From an uncultured Alphaproteobacteria bacterium (GTDB taxonomy: Bacteria; Pseudomonadota; Alphaproteobacteria; UBA6615): 64,000 nucleotides of DNA. The notes under the pieces were generated by a model, which saw only the letters and a program-made list of their open reading frames with translations, was not told the origin of the DNA and made no database searches. The stretch covers positions 62,001 through 126,000 of the forward strand of contig CALSML010000007.1 in NCBI GenBank assembly GCA_943787445.1, given 5' to 3'. The position numbers and the translations under genes were made by a program. Every line of letters begins with the position of its first letter. The first letter of the stretch is position 1. Shown here in pieces: positions 52,615 to 61,059 of this stretch.

Positions 52615-53868
52615 ATGAACGAGGTTCCCGACTCTAGCACCACGCCGGATGCCGAACGACAGGCTGAGGCGGCGTGTAAGGATACAGCGTCTCGACTGCC
52701 CGTTGTTCTGCAGGTTCTGCCGTCTCTCGATATTGGCGGTGGTGGCGTGGAACGCAGTGCCATCGATGTTGCCGAAGCGCTGGTGTTGGCGGGCAAGCCG
52801 GCCGTTGTCGTATCGGAAGGGGGGCGCCAGGTTGTCGAGCTGGAGCGTCGCGGTGCGCGCCATATCAGCTTGCCGCTGGCTTCCAAGAACCCGATTGTGA
52901 TCCGACGGAACATTCGACGACTGATGGGTGTGATCGAGCAGGAAAAGATCGAACTGGTCCATGCCCGTTCGCGGGCACCGGCCTGGAGCGCGCGCGCAGC
53001 GGCACGGCAAGCGGGTTTGCCTTTCGTCACGACCTTCCACGGCACCTATAATTTCGGCTCTGGCCTGATGGGTGATCTGAAAAAGCGGTACAACGCCGTG
53101 ATGACTGATGCAGACGCGGTCATTGCCAATTCCCAGTTCATTGCCGACCACATTGCCGCCAACTACGGCTTGTCCGGCCCGAAGGTTCATGTGGTGCCGC
53201 GGGGCGTTGATACCGCCAGTTTCGATGCAGAAGGGTTCAATCCGAACCGCATGGTCGACGTTGCCGGTAAATGGCGTTTGCCGGATGACAGCACCGTTGT
53301 TTTGTTGCCTGGACGGCTGACTCGCTGGAAAGGACAGTTGCTGTTCATTGAGGCACTGGCCCGGCTGAAATCGCGCCGTGGGCAAGAGGATTTTCATGTG
53401 ACCGGTCTTCTTGTCGGGTCCGATCAGGGTCGTGAAGCCTATCGGCGCGAACTGGAAGCCCGGGTCGAGGAACTCGAGCTGGCCGGGAACGTGCAGATCG
53501 TCGGACATTGTGATGATATGCCAGCCGCCTACATGCTTTCTGATGTGGTGGTTTCAGCGTCAACGGATCCGGAAGCCTTTGGCCGTGTGGTTGCCGAGGC
53601 TCAAGCCATGGGTCGTCCTGTGGTTGTGGCCGATCATGGTGGTGCCGCCGAACAGGTGATTGAAGGTGTGACGGGCTGGCGATTTGCGCCTGGCGATCCG
53701 GAGGCATTTGCAGACGCGCTGGAAACAGCTCTGGCACTGGATCCGGAAGCGCGCGCGGCGCTGGCGCTGACGGCGTCCGAACATGCGCGCAGCAAATATG
53801 CCAAGACTGGCATGTGCGCATCGACTCTGCGAATCTACGCATCGGTTTTCGAAAGCAGAAAATCTTGA
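52615..53868 (+). CDS. Glycosyltransferase family 4
   Basis: A 417-residue GT-B enzyme. The N-terminal half has VLQVLPSLDIGGGGVERSAI and THGTY-like TTFHGTYNFGSGL; the C-terminal half has VLLPGRLTRWKGQLLFIEAL, the donor motif DVVVSASTDPEAFGRVVAEA (E-x7-E) and GRPVVVADHGGAAEQVI. It likely adds a sugar to the LPS core or another surface glycan. It is divergent from the hydrolase with 21 bases between the starts, and overlaps the next transferase by four bases. Confidence 0.9.
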   Translation: MNEVPDSSTTPDAERQAEAACKDTASRLPVVLQVLPSLDIGGGGVERSAIDVAEALVLAGKPAVVVSEGGRQVVELERRGARHISLPLASKNPIVIRRNIRRLMGVIEQEKIELVHARSRAPAWSARAAARQAGLPFVTTFHGTYNFGSGLMGDLKKRYNAVMTDADAVIANSQFIADHIAANYGLSGPKVHVVPRGVDTASFDAEGFNPNRMVDVAGKWRLPDDSTVVLLPGRLTRWKGQLLFIEALARLKSRRGQEDFHVTGLLVGSDQGREAYRRELEARVEELELAGNVQIVGHCDDMPAAYMLSDVVVSASTDPEAFGRVVAEAQAMGRPVVVADHGGAAEQVIEGVTGWRFAPGDPEAFADALETALALDPEARAALALTASEHARSKYAKTGMCASTLRIYASVFESRKS

Positions 53869-54797
53869 CTGGCGTTTCCGAGAATATCCTCGTCATCAAG
53901 CTAGGTGCTCTTGGTGACATTGTGCAGGCCACGGGACCGTTTGCGGCGATCCGGGCACATCACAAGGATTCTCGGATCACCTTGTTGACCGGGCCTGCCT
54001 ATGCGGCGTTCCTGAAAAGATCTTGCTGGTTCGATGATATCTGGATTGACGAACGCCCCGGCTGGAAAAACTGGCGCGCATGGTTCCGTTTGCGTCATCG
54101 CCTGAAACGAGGCCGGTTTGCGCGAGTCTACGATCTTCAGACCTCGGATCGCTCGAGCAGCTATTTTCACCTGATGTTGCCCGGGTCGCGCCCGGAATGG
54201 TCCGGAATTGCGCGTTTTGCCTCTCATCCGCATGCCAACAAGAGGCGCGATGACATGCACACGGTTGATCGTCAGGCGGAGCAGTTGCACATGGCGGGGA
54301 TCGAAACCGTGCCGGCACCGTCCATGGACTGGGTCGATGCGGATGTCTCTCGCTTCGGTCTGGCGGCACCTTATGTCTTGCTGGTGCCGGGCGGCTCGGC
54401 GCATCGTCCCGAGAAACGCTGGTCGGTTGGGTCCTATACCGAGTTGGCGCGCCGCCTTGTCGCCCGAGGTGTCACACCGGTGCTGATCGGTGCGGGTGCG
54501 GATGCACATGCGACCGGGATCGTGGATTCTTTCTGTGACGGAGCCCGTGACCTGACCGCCGAAACGAGTTTTGCTGAAATCGTGGCTCTGGCCCGCGGCG
54601 CAGTTGGTGCGGTTGGCAATGACACCGGGCCGATGCATATCATTGCGACAGCGGGCTGTCCGACAGTTACGCTATACTCGTTTGCATCCAATCCTGCGCT
54701 TTGTGCGCAAAAGGGACCCGATGTGACTATCCTGCGTCGTGATCTTCTCACCGAACTTTCCGTCGATGAGGTTGAAGCGGCGCTCAAGCTGCATTAA
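53865..54797 (+). CDS. Glycosyltransferase family 9 (heptosyltransferase type)
   Basis: A 310-residue ADP-heptose:LPS heptosyltransferase-fold protein. The start ENILVIKLGALGDIVQATGP is the GT9 signature; YVLLVPGGSAHRPEKRWSVG and GAVGAVGNDTGPMHIIATAG are the donor-site motifs. The start codon is TTG at 53865, overlapping the preceding stop as TTGA; a longer ATG reading from 53814 lies within the preceding gene. It works with the GT4 gene on core oligosaccharide. thrS follows after 39 bases. Confidence 0.9.
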   Translation: MTGVSENILVIKLGALGDIVQATGPFAAIRAHHKDSRITLLTGPAYAAFLKRSCWFDDIWIDERPGWKNWRAWFRLRHRLKRGRFARVYDLQTSDRSSSYFHLMLPGSRPEWSGIARFASHPHANKRRDDMHTVDRQAEQLHMAGIETVPAPSMDWVDADVSRFGLAAPYVLLVPGGSAHRPEKRWSVGSYTELARRLVARGVTPVLIGAGADAHATGIVDSFCDGARDLTAETSFAEIVALARGAVGAVGNDTGPMHIIATAGCPTVTLYSFASNPALCAQKGPDVTILRRDLLTELSVDEVEAALKLH

Positions 54798-54836
54798 ATC
54801 CCGCCTTCACGTTTTACCTTCTAGTATGGGGACGAT

Positions 54837-56792
54837 ATGTCCGAAGCTGAATCTGCCGACCAAATCACGATCACGCTGCCTGATGGCAGCGCGCGCACCC
54901 ATGCGCGCGGCGTGACCGGCGCGGAAATTGCGGCGGATATCGGCCCTGGCCTGGCCAAGGCAGCGCTGGCGGTCAAGGTCGATGGTGAAATCCGTGATCT
55001 CGACCGCCCAATTGAATCGGATGCCGCGCTCGCGCTCATCACGATCAAGGATGACGACGCGCTGGAACTCATTCGTCATGACGCGGCCCATGTTCTGGCC
55101 GAAGCGGTGCAGGAAATCTTCCCGGGCACACAGATCACCTTTGGTCCGGCAACCGAGGATGGGTTCTATTACGATTTCCATCGCGAGGAGCCATTCTCGA
55201 CCGAGGATTTCGAGACCATCGAGAAGAAGATGGAAGAGATCGTCGGCCGTGATGAGGAGATCATTCGTGAGGTTTGGTCACAGGATCAGGTTCGCGAATT
55301 CTTCGTTGAGCAGGGTGAGACCTTCAAGGCGGAATGGGTTGGCGAATTGCCGACCGATTACGAGATCACCATGTACCGTCAGGGCGATTGGGTCGATCTG
55401 TGTCGCGGGCCGCATCTGCCATCGACGGGCAAGCTGCCCAAGGCGTTCAAGCTGATGAAGCTGGCCGGTGCCTATTGGCGTGGCGATGCGGCAAACCCGC
55501 AGCTGCAGCGTATCTACGGAACCGCGTGGCGAAATGAAAAGGAACTCAAGGCCCATCTGACCATGATCGAGGAGGCCGAGAAGCGCGACCATCGTCGCAT
55601 CGGCCGCGAGATGAACCTGTTCCACATTCAGGAGGAAGCGGTGGGATCGGTGTTCTGGCACGCCAATGGCTGGACCCTTTATCGCGTGGCCGAGGACTAC
55701 ATGCGCGCCCGTCTCGACAATGCCGGTTATATTGAGGTCAAGACGCCACAGTTGGTCGACCGGGCGCTGTGGAAACGTTCGGGGCACTGGGAAAAGTTCC
55801 GCGAGCACATGTTCACCATCGATGCCGAGGATGAACGCGTACTCGCTGTCAAACCGATGAACTGCCCGTGCCATGTGCAGATCTACAGCCATTCTGGCAT
55901 GACCAGCTATCGCGATCTGCCGATCCGCATGGCCGAGTTTGGCTCGTGCCACCGCTATGAGCCGTCAGGTGCGCTGCATGGCATCATGCGGGTGCGGGCC
56001 TTCACGCAGGATGATGCCCATATCTTCTGTCGCGAAGACCAGATCGTCGCTGAAACCAAGGCGTTCTGCGAGTTATTGCAGTCGGTGTATCGCGACTTCG
56101 GGTTCACCGAGGTTGCGGTGAAGTTCTCGGATCGCCCCGAAGTGCGCGCGGGTGACGATGCCACATGGGATCGTGCCGAAAAGGCCTTGATGGATGCGAC
56201 CAGGGAAGCCGGGTTGGACTTCACACTCAATCCGGGTGAGGGCGCATTCTATGGCCCCAAGCTCGAATTCGTGTTGCGGGACGCGATTGGCCGGGACTGG
56301 CAGTGCGGCACGCTACAGGTGGATTTCGTGCTCCCCGAACGTCTGGACGCGACTTATATCGACGAGGAGGGTGAGAAAGCTCGCCCGGTGATGTTGCATC
56401 GTGCGATTCTTGGGTCTTTCGAGCGTTTCCTTGGCATCCTGATTGAAAACTATGCCGGGCGTTTCCCACTCTGGCTGGCGCCGGTCCAGGCCGTGGTGGC
56501 AACGATCACCAGCGATGCCGACGACTATGCCGAAGAGGTGGCTGCAGCGTGTCGCGCGGCCGGTTTGCGGGTGGAAACCGACACACGCAACGAGAAAATC
56601 AACTACAAGGTGCGCGAGCACAGCCATCTACATGTTCCGGCCATTCTGGTTGTGGGCCGTCGGGAAGCCGAAGAAGGCACGGTTGCTGTTCGGCGGCTTG
56701 GCTCAAAAGATCAGGAAGTGCTTGCGTTGGCCGACGTGGTCGGCAAACTTAGCTCCGAAGCGCAAAGTCCGGCGACCAAAGACGCTGCATGA
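54837..56792 (+). CDS. thrS: Threonyl-tRNA synthetase
   Basis: The 651-residue class II synthetase. The N-terminal TGS domain ([20 protein letters not shown]) and the editing domain with [18 protein letters not shown] and [18 protein letters not shown] (Cys and His zinc-like editing site) are followed by motif 1, motif 2 ([20 protein letters not shown]) and motif 3 ([20 protein letters not shown]), with catalytic zinc ligands in [10 protein letters not shown]. The C-terminal anticodon domain ends ADVVGKLSS. Intact. infC follows 52 bases on. Confidence 0.97.
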   Translation: MSEAESADQITITLPDGSARTHARGVTGAEIAADIGPGLAKAALAVKVDGEIRDLDRPIESDAALALITIKDDDALELIRHDAAHVLAEAVQEIFPGTQITFGPATEDGFYYDFHREEPFSTEDFETIEKKMEEIVGRDEEIIREVWSQDQVREFFVEQGETFKAEWVGELPTDYEITMYRQGDWVDLCRGPHLPSTGKLPKAFKLMKLAGAYWRGDAANPQLQRIYGTAWRNEKELKAHLTMIEEAEKRDHRRIGREMNLFHIQEEAVGSVFWHANGWTLYRVAEDYMRARLDNAGYIEVKTPQLVDRALWKRSGHWEKFREHMFTIDAEDERVLAVKPMNCPCHVQIYSHSGMTSYRDLPIRMAEFGSCHRYEPSGALHGIMRVRAFTQDDAHIFCREDQIVAETKAFCELLQSVYRDFGFTEVAVKFSDRPEVRAGDDATWDRAEKALMDATREAGLDFTLNPGEGAFYGPKLEFVLRDAIGRDWQCGTLQVDFVLPERLDATYIDEEGEKARPVMLHRAILGSFERFLGILIENYAGRFPLWLAPVQAVVATITSDADDYAEEVAAACRAAGLRVETDTRNEKINYKVREHSHLHVPAILVVGRREAEEGTVAVRRLGSKDQEVLALADVVGKLSSEAQSPATKDAA

Positions 56793-56844
56793 TGTGCAAA
56801 GATACAATTTCAATGTCTGAACGAACCACACAAGGAGAACGGTA

Positions 56845-57384
56845 ATCGCTAGGCGTCCAGTAGATGTGAGCCCCCCGAAGCGCGAGGGCCCACGGATCAA
56901 TGAGGAAATTCAGGTTTCCGAAGTCCGACTTGTTGCCGAAGATGCGGAACAGCTCGGTGTTGTCTCTCTTGAAGCTGCCTTGCAGCGCGCGGCCGATGCG
57001 GGTCTTGATCTGGTTGAGGTCTCGCCCAATGCATCCCCGCCGGTCTGCAAGATCATCGATTATGGCAAGCTGAAGTATCAGGAGCAGAAAAAGAAGAATG
57101 AGGCGCGGAAGAAGCAGAAAACGATCGACGTCAAGGAGATCAAGCTTCGCCCTAACATCGACACCCATGACTATGACGTGAAGATGCGTAACGCGCGCCG
57201 GTTCATTGACGATGGCGACAAGGTCAAAGTGACTCTTCGATTCCGTGGCCGTGAAATGGCCCATCAGGATCTGGGCGCACAGGTTCTTGAGCGTGTGCGT
57301 GGCGAACTCGATGAGATCGCCAAGGTCGAGCAGATGCCGAAGATGGAAGGTCGTCAGATGGTGATGGTCATGTCACCGCGCTGA
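56845..57384 (+). CDS. infC: Translation initiation factor IF-3
   Basis: A 179-residue IF-3 that keeps ribosomal subunits apart and checks start codons. The frame runs from ATC at 56845, giving (M)[26 protein letters not shown] stands seven bases before it. A GTG at 56866 would cut off this conserved basic start. A rare ATC/ATT start is a hallmark of infC and lets IF-3 repress its own m[23 protein letters not shown] is the linker, [20 protein letters not shown] the C-domain. Confidence 0.92.
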   Translation: MARRPVDVSPPKREGPRINEEIQVSEVRLVAEDAEQLGVVSLEAALQRAADAGLDLVEVSPNASPPVCKIIDYGKLKYQEQKKKNEARKKQKTIDVKEIKLRPNIDTHDYDVKMRNARRFIDDGDKVKVTLRFRGREMAHQDLGAQVLERVRGELDEIAKVEQMPKMEGRQMVMVMSPR

Positions 57385-57416
57385 CGTCGTCCTTTATCGG
57401 ATGAATAAAAATTAGG

Positions 57417-57450
57417 AGCCCCGCACAGCTTTTGTGCGGGGCTTTTCTTT
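57417..57450 (+). terminator. Intrinsic terminator after infC
   Basis: AGCCCCGCACA and TGTGCGGGGCT form a perfect 11-pair stem around GCTTT, followed by TTTCTTT. It ends the thrS-infC transcript, so rpmI-rplT, usually joined to infC, cannot be on the same RNA. Confidence 0.93.
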
Positions 57451-57455
57451 GTCTG

Positions 57456-58239
57456 CTAGGCCCGTGCCGAACGAGAGTGCTGACCGCCATCAGCCATGAT
57501 GATCGTGCCGGAAACCCAGGAGGCACGGTCACTGGCCAGGTAGGCCGCGAGCCAGCCCATTTCTTCCGGGCGTCCGGCGCGTCCGCCGGGCAGGGCCTTG
57601 TGGGTTTCGCGCCAGCGTTCCTCGTCTCCGAATTCCATATCCGCGTTGATCTTCGCCTGACTGACCAGCCGGTCGGTTTCAACGGGTCCGGGGTTGATCC
57701 CCACCACGCGGACACCATGATCATAGGATTTCCGCGCCCAAGGCGCGGGTCAACTGCATCAGGGCGGCGTTGCCCATGGAGCCGGCGATATAAGCGGCCC
57801 TTGGGCGTTCGCCAGCCATGCCGATCACGTTCACAATGACACCTGACTTGCGTTCACACATTCGTGGGTAAATCTCGCGGATCAGGCCGAGAAAACCGAA
57901 GACTTTCAGGTCCCATGCGCTTTTGATCGCGGCGTTGTCGAGCCTGGTGATGTCGCCAGCCGGGATGGAACCGGCATTGTTCACAAGTATGTCGCAATCC
58001 CCGGCGGCTGCGGCGAGCTTCGCCACATCGGCGTCCTGAGAGAGATCCAGCGCGTGCACGGTGACCTGGGCACCAAAGCGCTGATTCAGATCGTCACGCA
58101 CAAGATTCAAGTCGGCTTCTGTACGCGAAACGATATGAAGCGAGCAGCCTTCCTCGGCCAGAGCCTCGGCGACGGCGCGCCCGATTCCCTTGCTTGCGCC
58201 TGTGACGATGGCAGTTTTGCCCGAAAGTCCCAAATTCAT
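57456..58239 (-). CDS. Short-chain dehydrogenase/reductase (one frameshift)
   Basis: A classical SDR of 260 residues after repair: TGASKGIGRAVAEALAEEGC (cofactor), ILVNNAGSIPAGDITRLDNA, GMAGERPRAAYIAGSMGNAA. The YIAGSMGNA region replaces the usual YxxxK with Tyr but no Lys at +4, so catalysis is uncertain. One extra A at 57729-57731 breaks the frame between GAES and YDHGVRVVGINPGP. It is a close tandem paralogue of the next SDR, sharing most motifs. Confidence 0.83.
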
Positions 58240-58322
58240 GATTTACCCCTGTCGGCATGTTGTTTTGCGGGCAGGCTAATCGGGGGACGACCTGCACGCA
58301 ATGTCACTGAGGGTGTTCAGGT

Positions 58323-59102
58323 TTAAGCCGGTGGCCGGGAGTGCTGGCCTCCATCGACCATGATGACGGTGCCGGAAACCCAGGAAGCACGCGGACTGGC
58401 CATGAAGGCGGTGACGGCGGCGAGTTCTTCGGACAGGCCGCCGCGACCACCGGGAAGACCACCCATGGTTTCGCGCCAGCGATCCGCATCTCCGAATTGT
58501 TTTTCCGCGTTGGCCTTTGCGAGCAATGTGAAACGCTCAGTCTGGGTTGGTCCGGGGTTCACACCGAGGACCCGGACACCATGGTCCATGCTTTCTGCGC
58601 CGATTGTCCTGGTCATCTGCATCAGGGCCGCATTGCCCATGGAGCCGGCGATATAGGCCACCCGTCCACGTTCGCCGGCCATGCCAATGATGTTGATGAT
58701 CACACCGTCGCCACGCTCACACATGCGCGGGTAGAAATGGCGCACCAGTCCGACAGTCCCGAAAACCTTGAGTTGCCAGCCCTCCTTGATGTCATCATCG
58801 CTCAGTTTGGCCAGATCGCCGCCGGGGATTGCGCCGGCATTGTTGATCAGGATGTCAGCATCTGCTGTGGCGTCGGCCAGAGTCTGGACGTCTTCGGGTT
58901 TGGAGAGATCAAGCGCATGGACCGTGGCCTGCGCGTCGAATCGGCTGCTCAGATTGTCGCGCACGGCGTTCAGATCTGCTTCCGTGCGCGAGACCAGATG
59001 CAGCACGCATCCTTCTTCGGCAAGAACTTCAGCGATGGCTTTGCCGATGCCTTTGCTGGCACCCGTGATAATGGCTGTTTTTCCGGTGAGTCCGAGATCC
59101 AT
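58323..59102 (-). CDS. Short-chain dehydrogenase/reductase, tandem paralogue
   Basis: A 259-residue SDR: ITGASKGIGKAIAEVLAEEG, ADILINNAGAIPGGDLAKLS, FYPRMCERGDGVIINIIGMA, YIAGSMGNAALMQMTRTIGA, then HGVRVLGVNPGPTQTERF and ASWVSGTVIMVDGGQHSRPP. As in its neighbour, the Lys of YxxxK is not in place (YIAGS), while Ser of the triad may be replaced by Gly in IGMAGE. A binding or altered-chemistry role is possible. Intact in one frame. Confidence 0.85.
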   Translation of the reverse strand: MDLGLTGKTAIITGASKGIGKAIAEVLAEEGCVLHLVSRTEADLNAVRDNLSSRFDAQATVHALDLSKPEDVQTLADATADADILINNAGAIPGGDLAKLSDDDIKEGWQLKVFGTVGLVRHFYPRMCERGDGVIINIIGMAGERGRVAYIAGSMGNAALMQMTRTIGAESMDHGVRVLGVNPGPTQTERFTLLAKANAEKQFGDADRWRETMGGLPGGRGGLSEELAAVTAFMASPRASWVSGTVIMVDGGQHSRPPA

Positions 59103-59189
59103 AGCGATTTCCCAAAAATGTTCCTGTTAGTTGCGCCTGAACGCTACGTCCGGCGCCCTTGAAAGGCAATGAAATCCGGGGGATAACGC

Positions 59190-59218
59190 TTGCCAGTCCG
59201 GCATAGCGGGGCTATAAC
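59190..59218 (+). promoter_or_regulatory. Sigma-70-type promoter for rpmI-rplT-pheST
   Basis: TTGCCA (59190-59195) and TATAAC (59213-59218) are spaced by 17 bases, 110 bases before the rpmI ATG. This supplies the promoter needed because infC transcription ends at 57450. The long leader could house L20-type autoregulation. Confidence 0.6.
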
Positions 59219-59327
59219 CGCCGCCGTTTACCAATACCAACGGTCTGGCAGGGTGAGTTGTAACACCCGGGGCAGCCTAGCCGTTGAATCACACGCGCAA
59301 GCGTCAACCCGCAAAAGCGAGGTCACA

Positions 59328-59534
59328 ATGCCCAAGATGAAGACCAAGTCGTCTGCCAAGAAGCGTTTCAGCTTTACGGCATCCGGCAGAATCAAGATGA
59401 AACCTGCCGGCATGCGCCATGGTATGCGTAAGCGCTCTCAGTCGATGAAGCGCAAAGCACGCAAGATTGGCCTGATTGCAAAACCGGATGAGAAGGTTCT
59501 CAAGCCGATGATGCCCTACCAGAGAAAGGGCTGA
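59328..59534 (+). CDS. rpmI: 50S ribosomal protein L35
   Basis: A 68-residue basic ribosomal protein starting [20 protein letters not shown], with [16 protein letters not shown] and a C-terminal MPYQRKG; length and motifs are standard. GCGAGGTCACA precedes the ATG. rplT starts 3 bases after its stop. Longer upstream in-frame sequence is leader, not gene. Confidence 0.97.
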   Translation: MPKMKTKSSAKKRFSFTASGRIKMKPAGMRHGMRKRSQSMKRKARKIGLIAKPDEKVLKPMMPYQRKG

Positions 59535-59537
59535 TCC

Positions 59538-59903
59538 ATGTCACGCGCAAAAAGCACAGTTCAGCGCCACGCTCGGCGCAAAAAGGTTCTGAAGGCCGCC
59601 AAAGGTTATCGGGGTCGTAATTCCAAGGTCTATCGCGTTGCGAAAGAGCGGGTCGAGAAGGGCCTGCAATACGCCTATCGTGATCGCCGGGTCAAAAAGC
59701 GCAATTTCCGCGCACTCTGGATTCAGCGAATCAATGCGGGTGTTCGCGAACATGGCATGACCTATTCCCAGTTCATGCACGGCATGAAGCAGGCCGGCAT
59801 TGAGCTGGACCGCAAGGTCCTTTCCGATCTCGCCATTCGCGAACCGGAAGCCTTCAAGGAAATTGTTGACCAGGCACAGAACGCCCTAAACGCATCTGCA
59901 TAG
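59538..59903 (+). CDS. rplT: 50S ribosomal protein L20
   Basis: A 121-residue rRNA-binding protein needed early in 50S assembly. It has [40 protein letters not shown] and [20 protein letters not shown]. It also represses its own operon in other bacteria. Directly after rpmI. Confidence 0.97.
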   Translation: MSRAKSTVQRHARRKKVLKAAKGYRGRNSKVYRVAKERVEKGLQYAYRDRRVKKRNFRALWIQRINAGVREHGMTYSQFMHGMKQAGIELDRKVLSDLAIREPEAFKEIVDQAQNALNASA

Positions 59904-59907
59904 AGCA

Positions 59908-59931
59908 CTTTGGTCCGGTTACGGGCCAAAG
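59908..59931 (+). other. Hairpin between rplT and pheS
   Basis: CTTTGGTCCG and CGGGCCAAAG form a 10-pair stem (one G-T) around GTTA, starting 4 bases after the rplT stop. No T tract follows, so it is more likely an RNA-stability or processing element, or a pause site for attenuation, than a full terminator. Confidence 0.5.
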
Positions 59932-59961
59932 ATTGCTTGCGCAGAAGCCCATCGGTGAATC

Positions 59962-61050
59962 ATGACCGCGCCTGACATCTCTGAATTGCAGGAGTCCCTG
60001 CTTGCCGAAGTCGCTTCGGCCGACAGCCTCGATGCGCTGGAGGCTGTGCGCGTGTCTGCGCTGGGCAAGAAGGGCGCGATCACGGCTCAGATGAAAGGCC
60101 TGGGCGCGCTGGATGGCGAAGCCCGCAAGGAAGCCGGGCAGGCTCTCAATCGGGTCAAGGATGCCGTTCAGGCCGCCATTGGCGCGCGACAGGCTGCGCT
60201 TGATGCTGTGGCGCTGGAAGCCCGGCTCGCCCACGAGACGGTTGATGTCACCCTACCGCCGCGCCCGCGGCTGGAGGGCCATCTGCATCCGGTGAGTCAG
60301 GTGACCGAGGAATGCATCGCGATTTTCGGTGAAATGGGTTTCACCGTGGCCGAAGGCCCGGATATCGAAGACGATTTCCACAACTTCACCGCGCTGAATA
60401 TTCCACCCGAGCATCCGGCACGCCAGATGCATGACACTTTCTATTTGAACCCGCCTGACGACCGCCCGGCACCCGTGTTGCGAACCCACACATCGCCGGT
60501 TCAGATTCGAACGATGGAAACATCGAAACCGCCGATCCGCATCATTGCGCCGGGGCGCACCTATCGCAGTGATTCTGACGCCACCCACACACCGATGTTC
60601 CATCAGATCGAAGCGTTGGTGGTGGATGAGACAACCCATATGGGTCATCTCAAGGGCTGTATCATCGATTTTTGCCGGGCCTTCTTTGACATCCCGGATC
60701 TGCCAGTGCGTTTTCGGCCAAGCCATTTCCCCTTCACCGAGCCTTCGATGGAAGTCGATATTGGCTGTTCCCGCGAAGGCGGTGAACTGCGAATCGGTAA
60801 CTTTGGTGAGGGCGCCGACAACTGGCTGGAGATCATGGGTTCGGGCATGGTCCATCCCAAGGTTCTGGAATATGGCGGCATTGATCCGACCAAATATCAG
60901 GGTTTTGCCTTCGGTATGGGGATTGATCGCATTGCCATGCTGAAATACGGCATTCCCGATTTGCGCACCTTCTTTGACGCCGACATCCGCTGGCTCAGGC
61001 ATTACGGCTTCGTGCCGCTTGCCGTGCCATCGATGGTTCGTGGTCTCTAG
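59962..61050 (+). CDS. pheS: Phenylalanyl-tRNA synthetase alpha subunit
   Basis: A 362-residue class II subunit. After the N-terminal coiled coil come [34 protein letters not shown] (motif 2 side), [20 protein letters not shown] and the closing [20 protein letters not shown] (motif 3). Intact. It is followed after 9 bases by pheT. Confidence 0.97.
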   Translation: MTAPDISELQESLLAEVASADSLDALEAVRVSALGKKGAITAQMKGLGALDGEARKEAGQALNRVKDAVQAAIGARQAALDAVALEARLAHETVDVTLPPRPRLEGHLHPVSQVTEECIAIFGEMGFTVAEGPDIEDDFHNFTALNIPPEHPARQMHDTFYLNPPDDRPAPVLRTHTSPVQIRTMETSKPPIRIIAPGRTYRSDSDATHTPMFHQIEALVVDETTHMGHLKGCIIDFCRAFFDIPDLPVRFRPSHFPFTEPSMEVDIGCSREGGELRIGNFGEGADNWLEIMGSGMVHPKVLEYGGIDPTKYQGFAFGMGIDRIAMLKYGIPDLRTFFDADIRWLRHYGFVPLAVPSMVRGL

Positions 61051-61059
61051 GGGGCGGCG

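Noticed and set aside
52594-53508. In-frame 300-codon N-terminal extension of the alpha/beta hydrolase
   Set aside because: It lies wholly opposite the GT4 gene and has no domain; the family start is at 52593.
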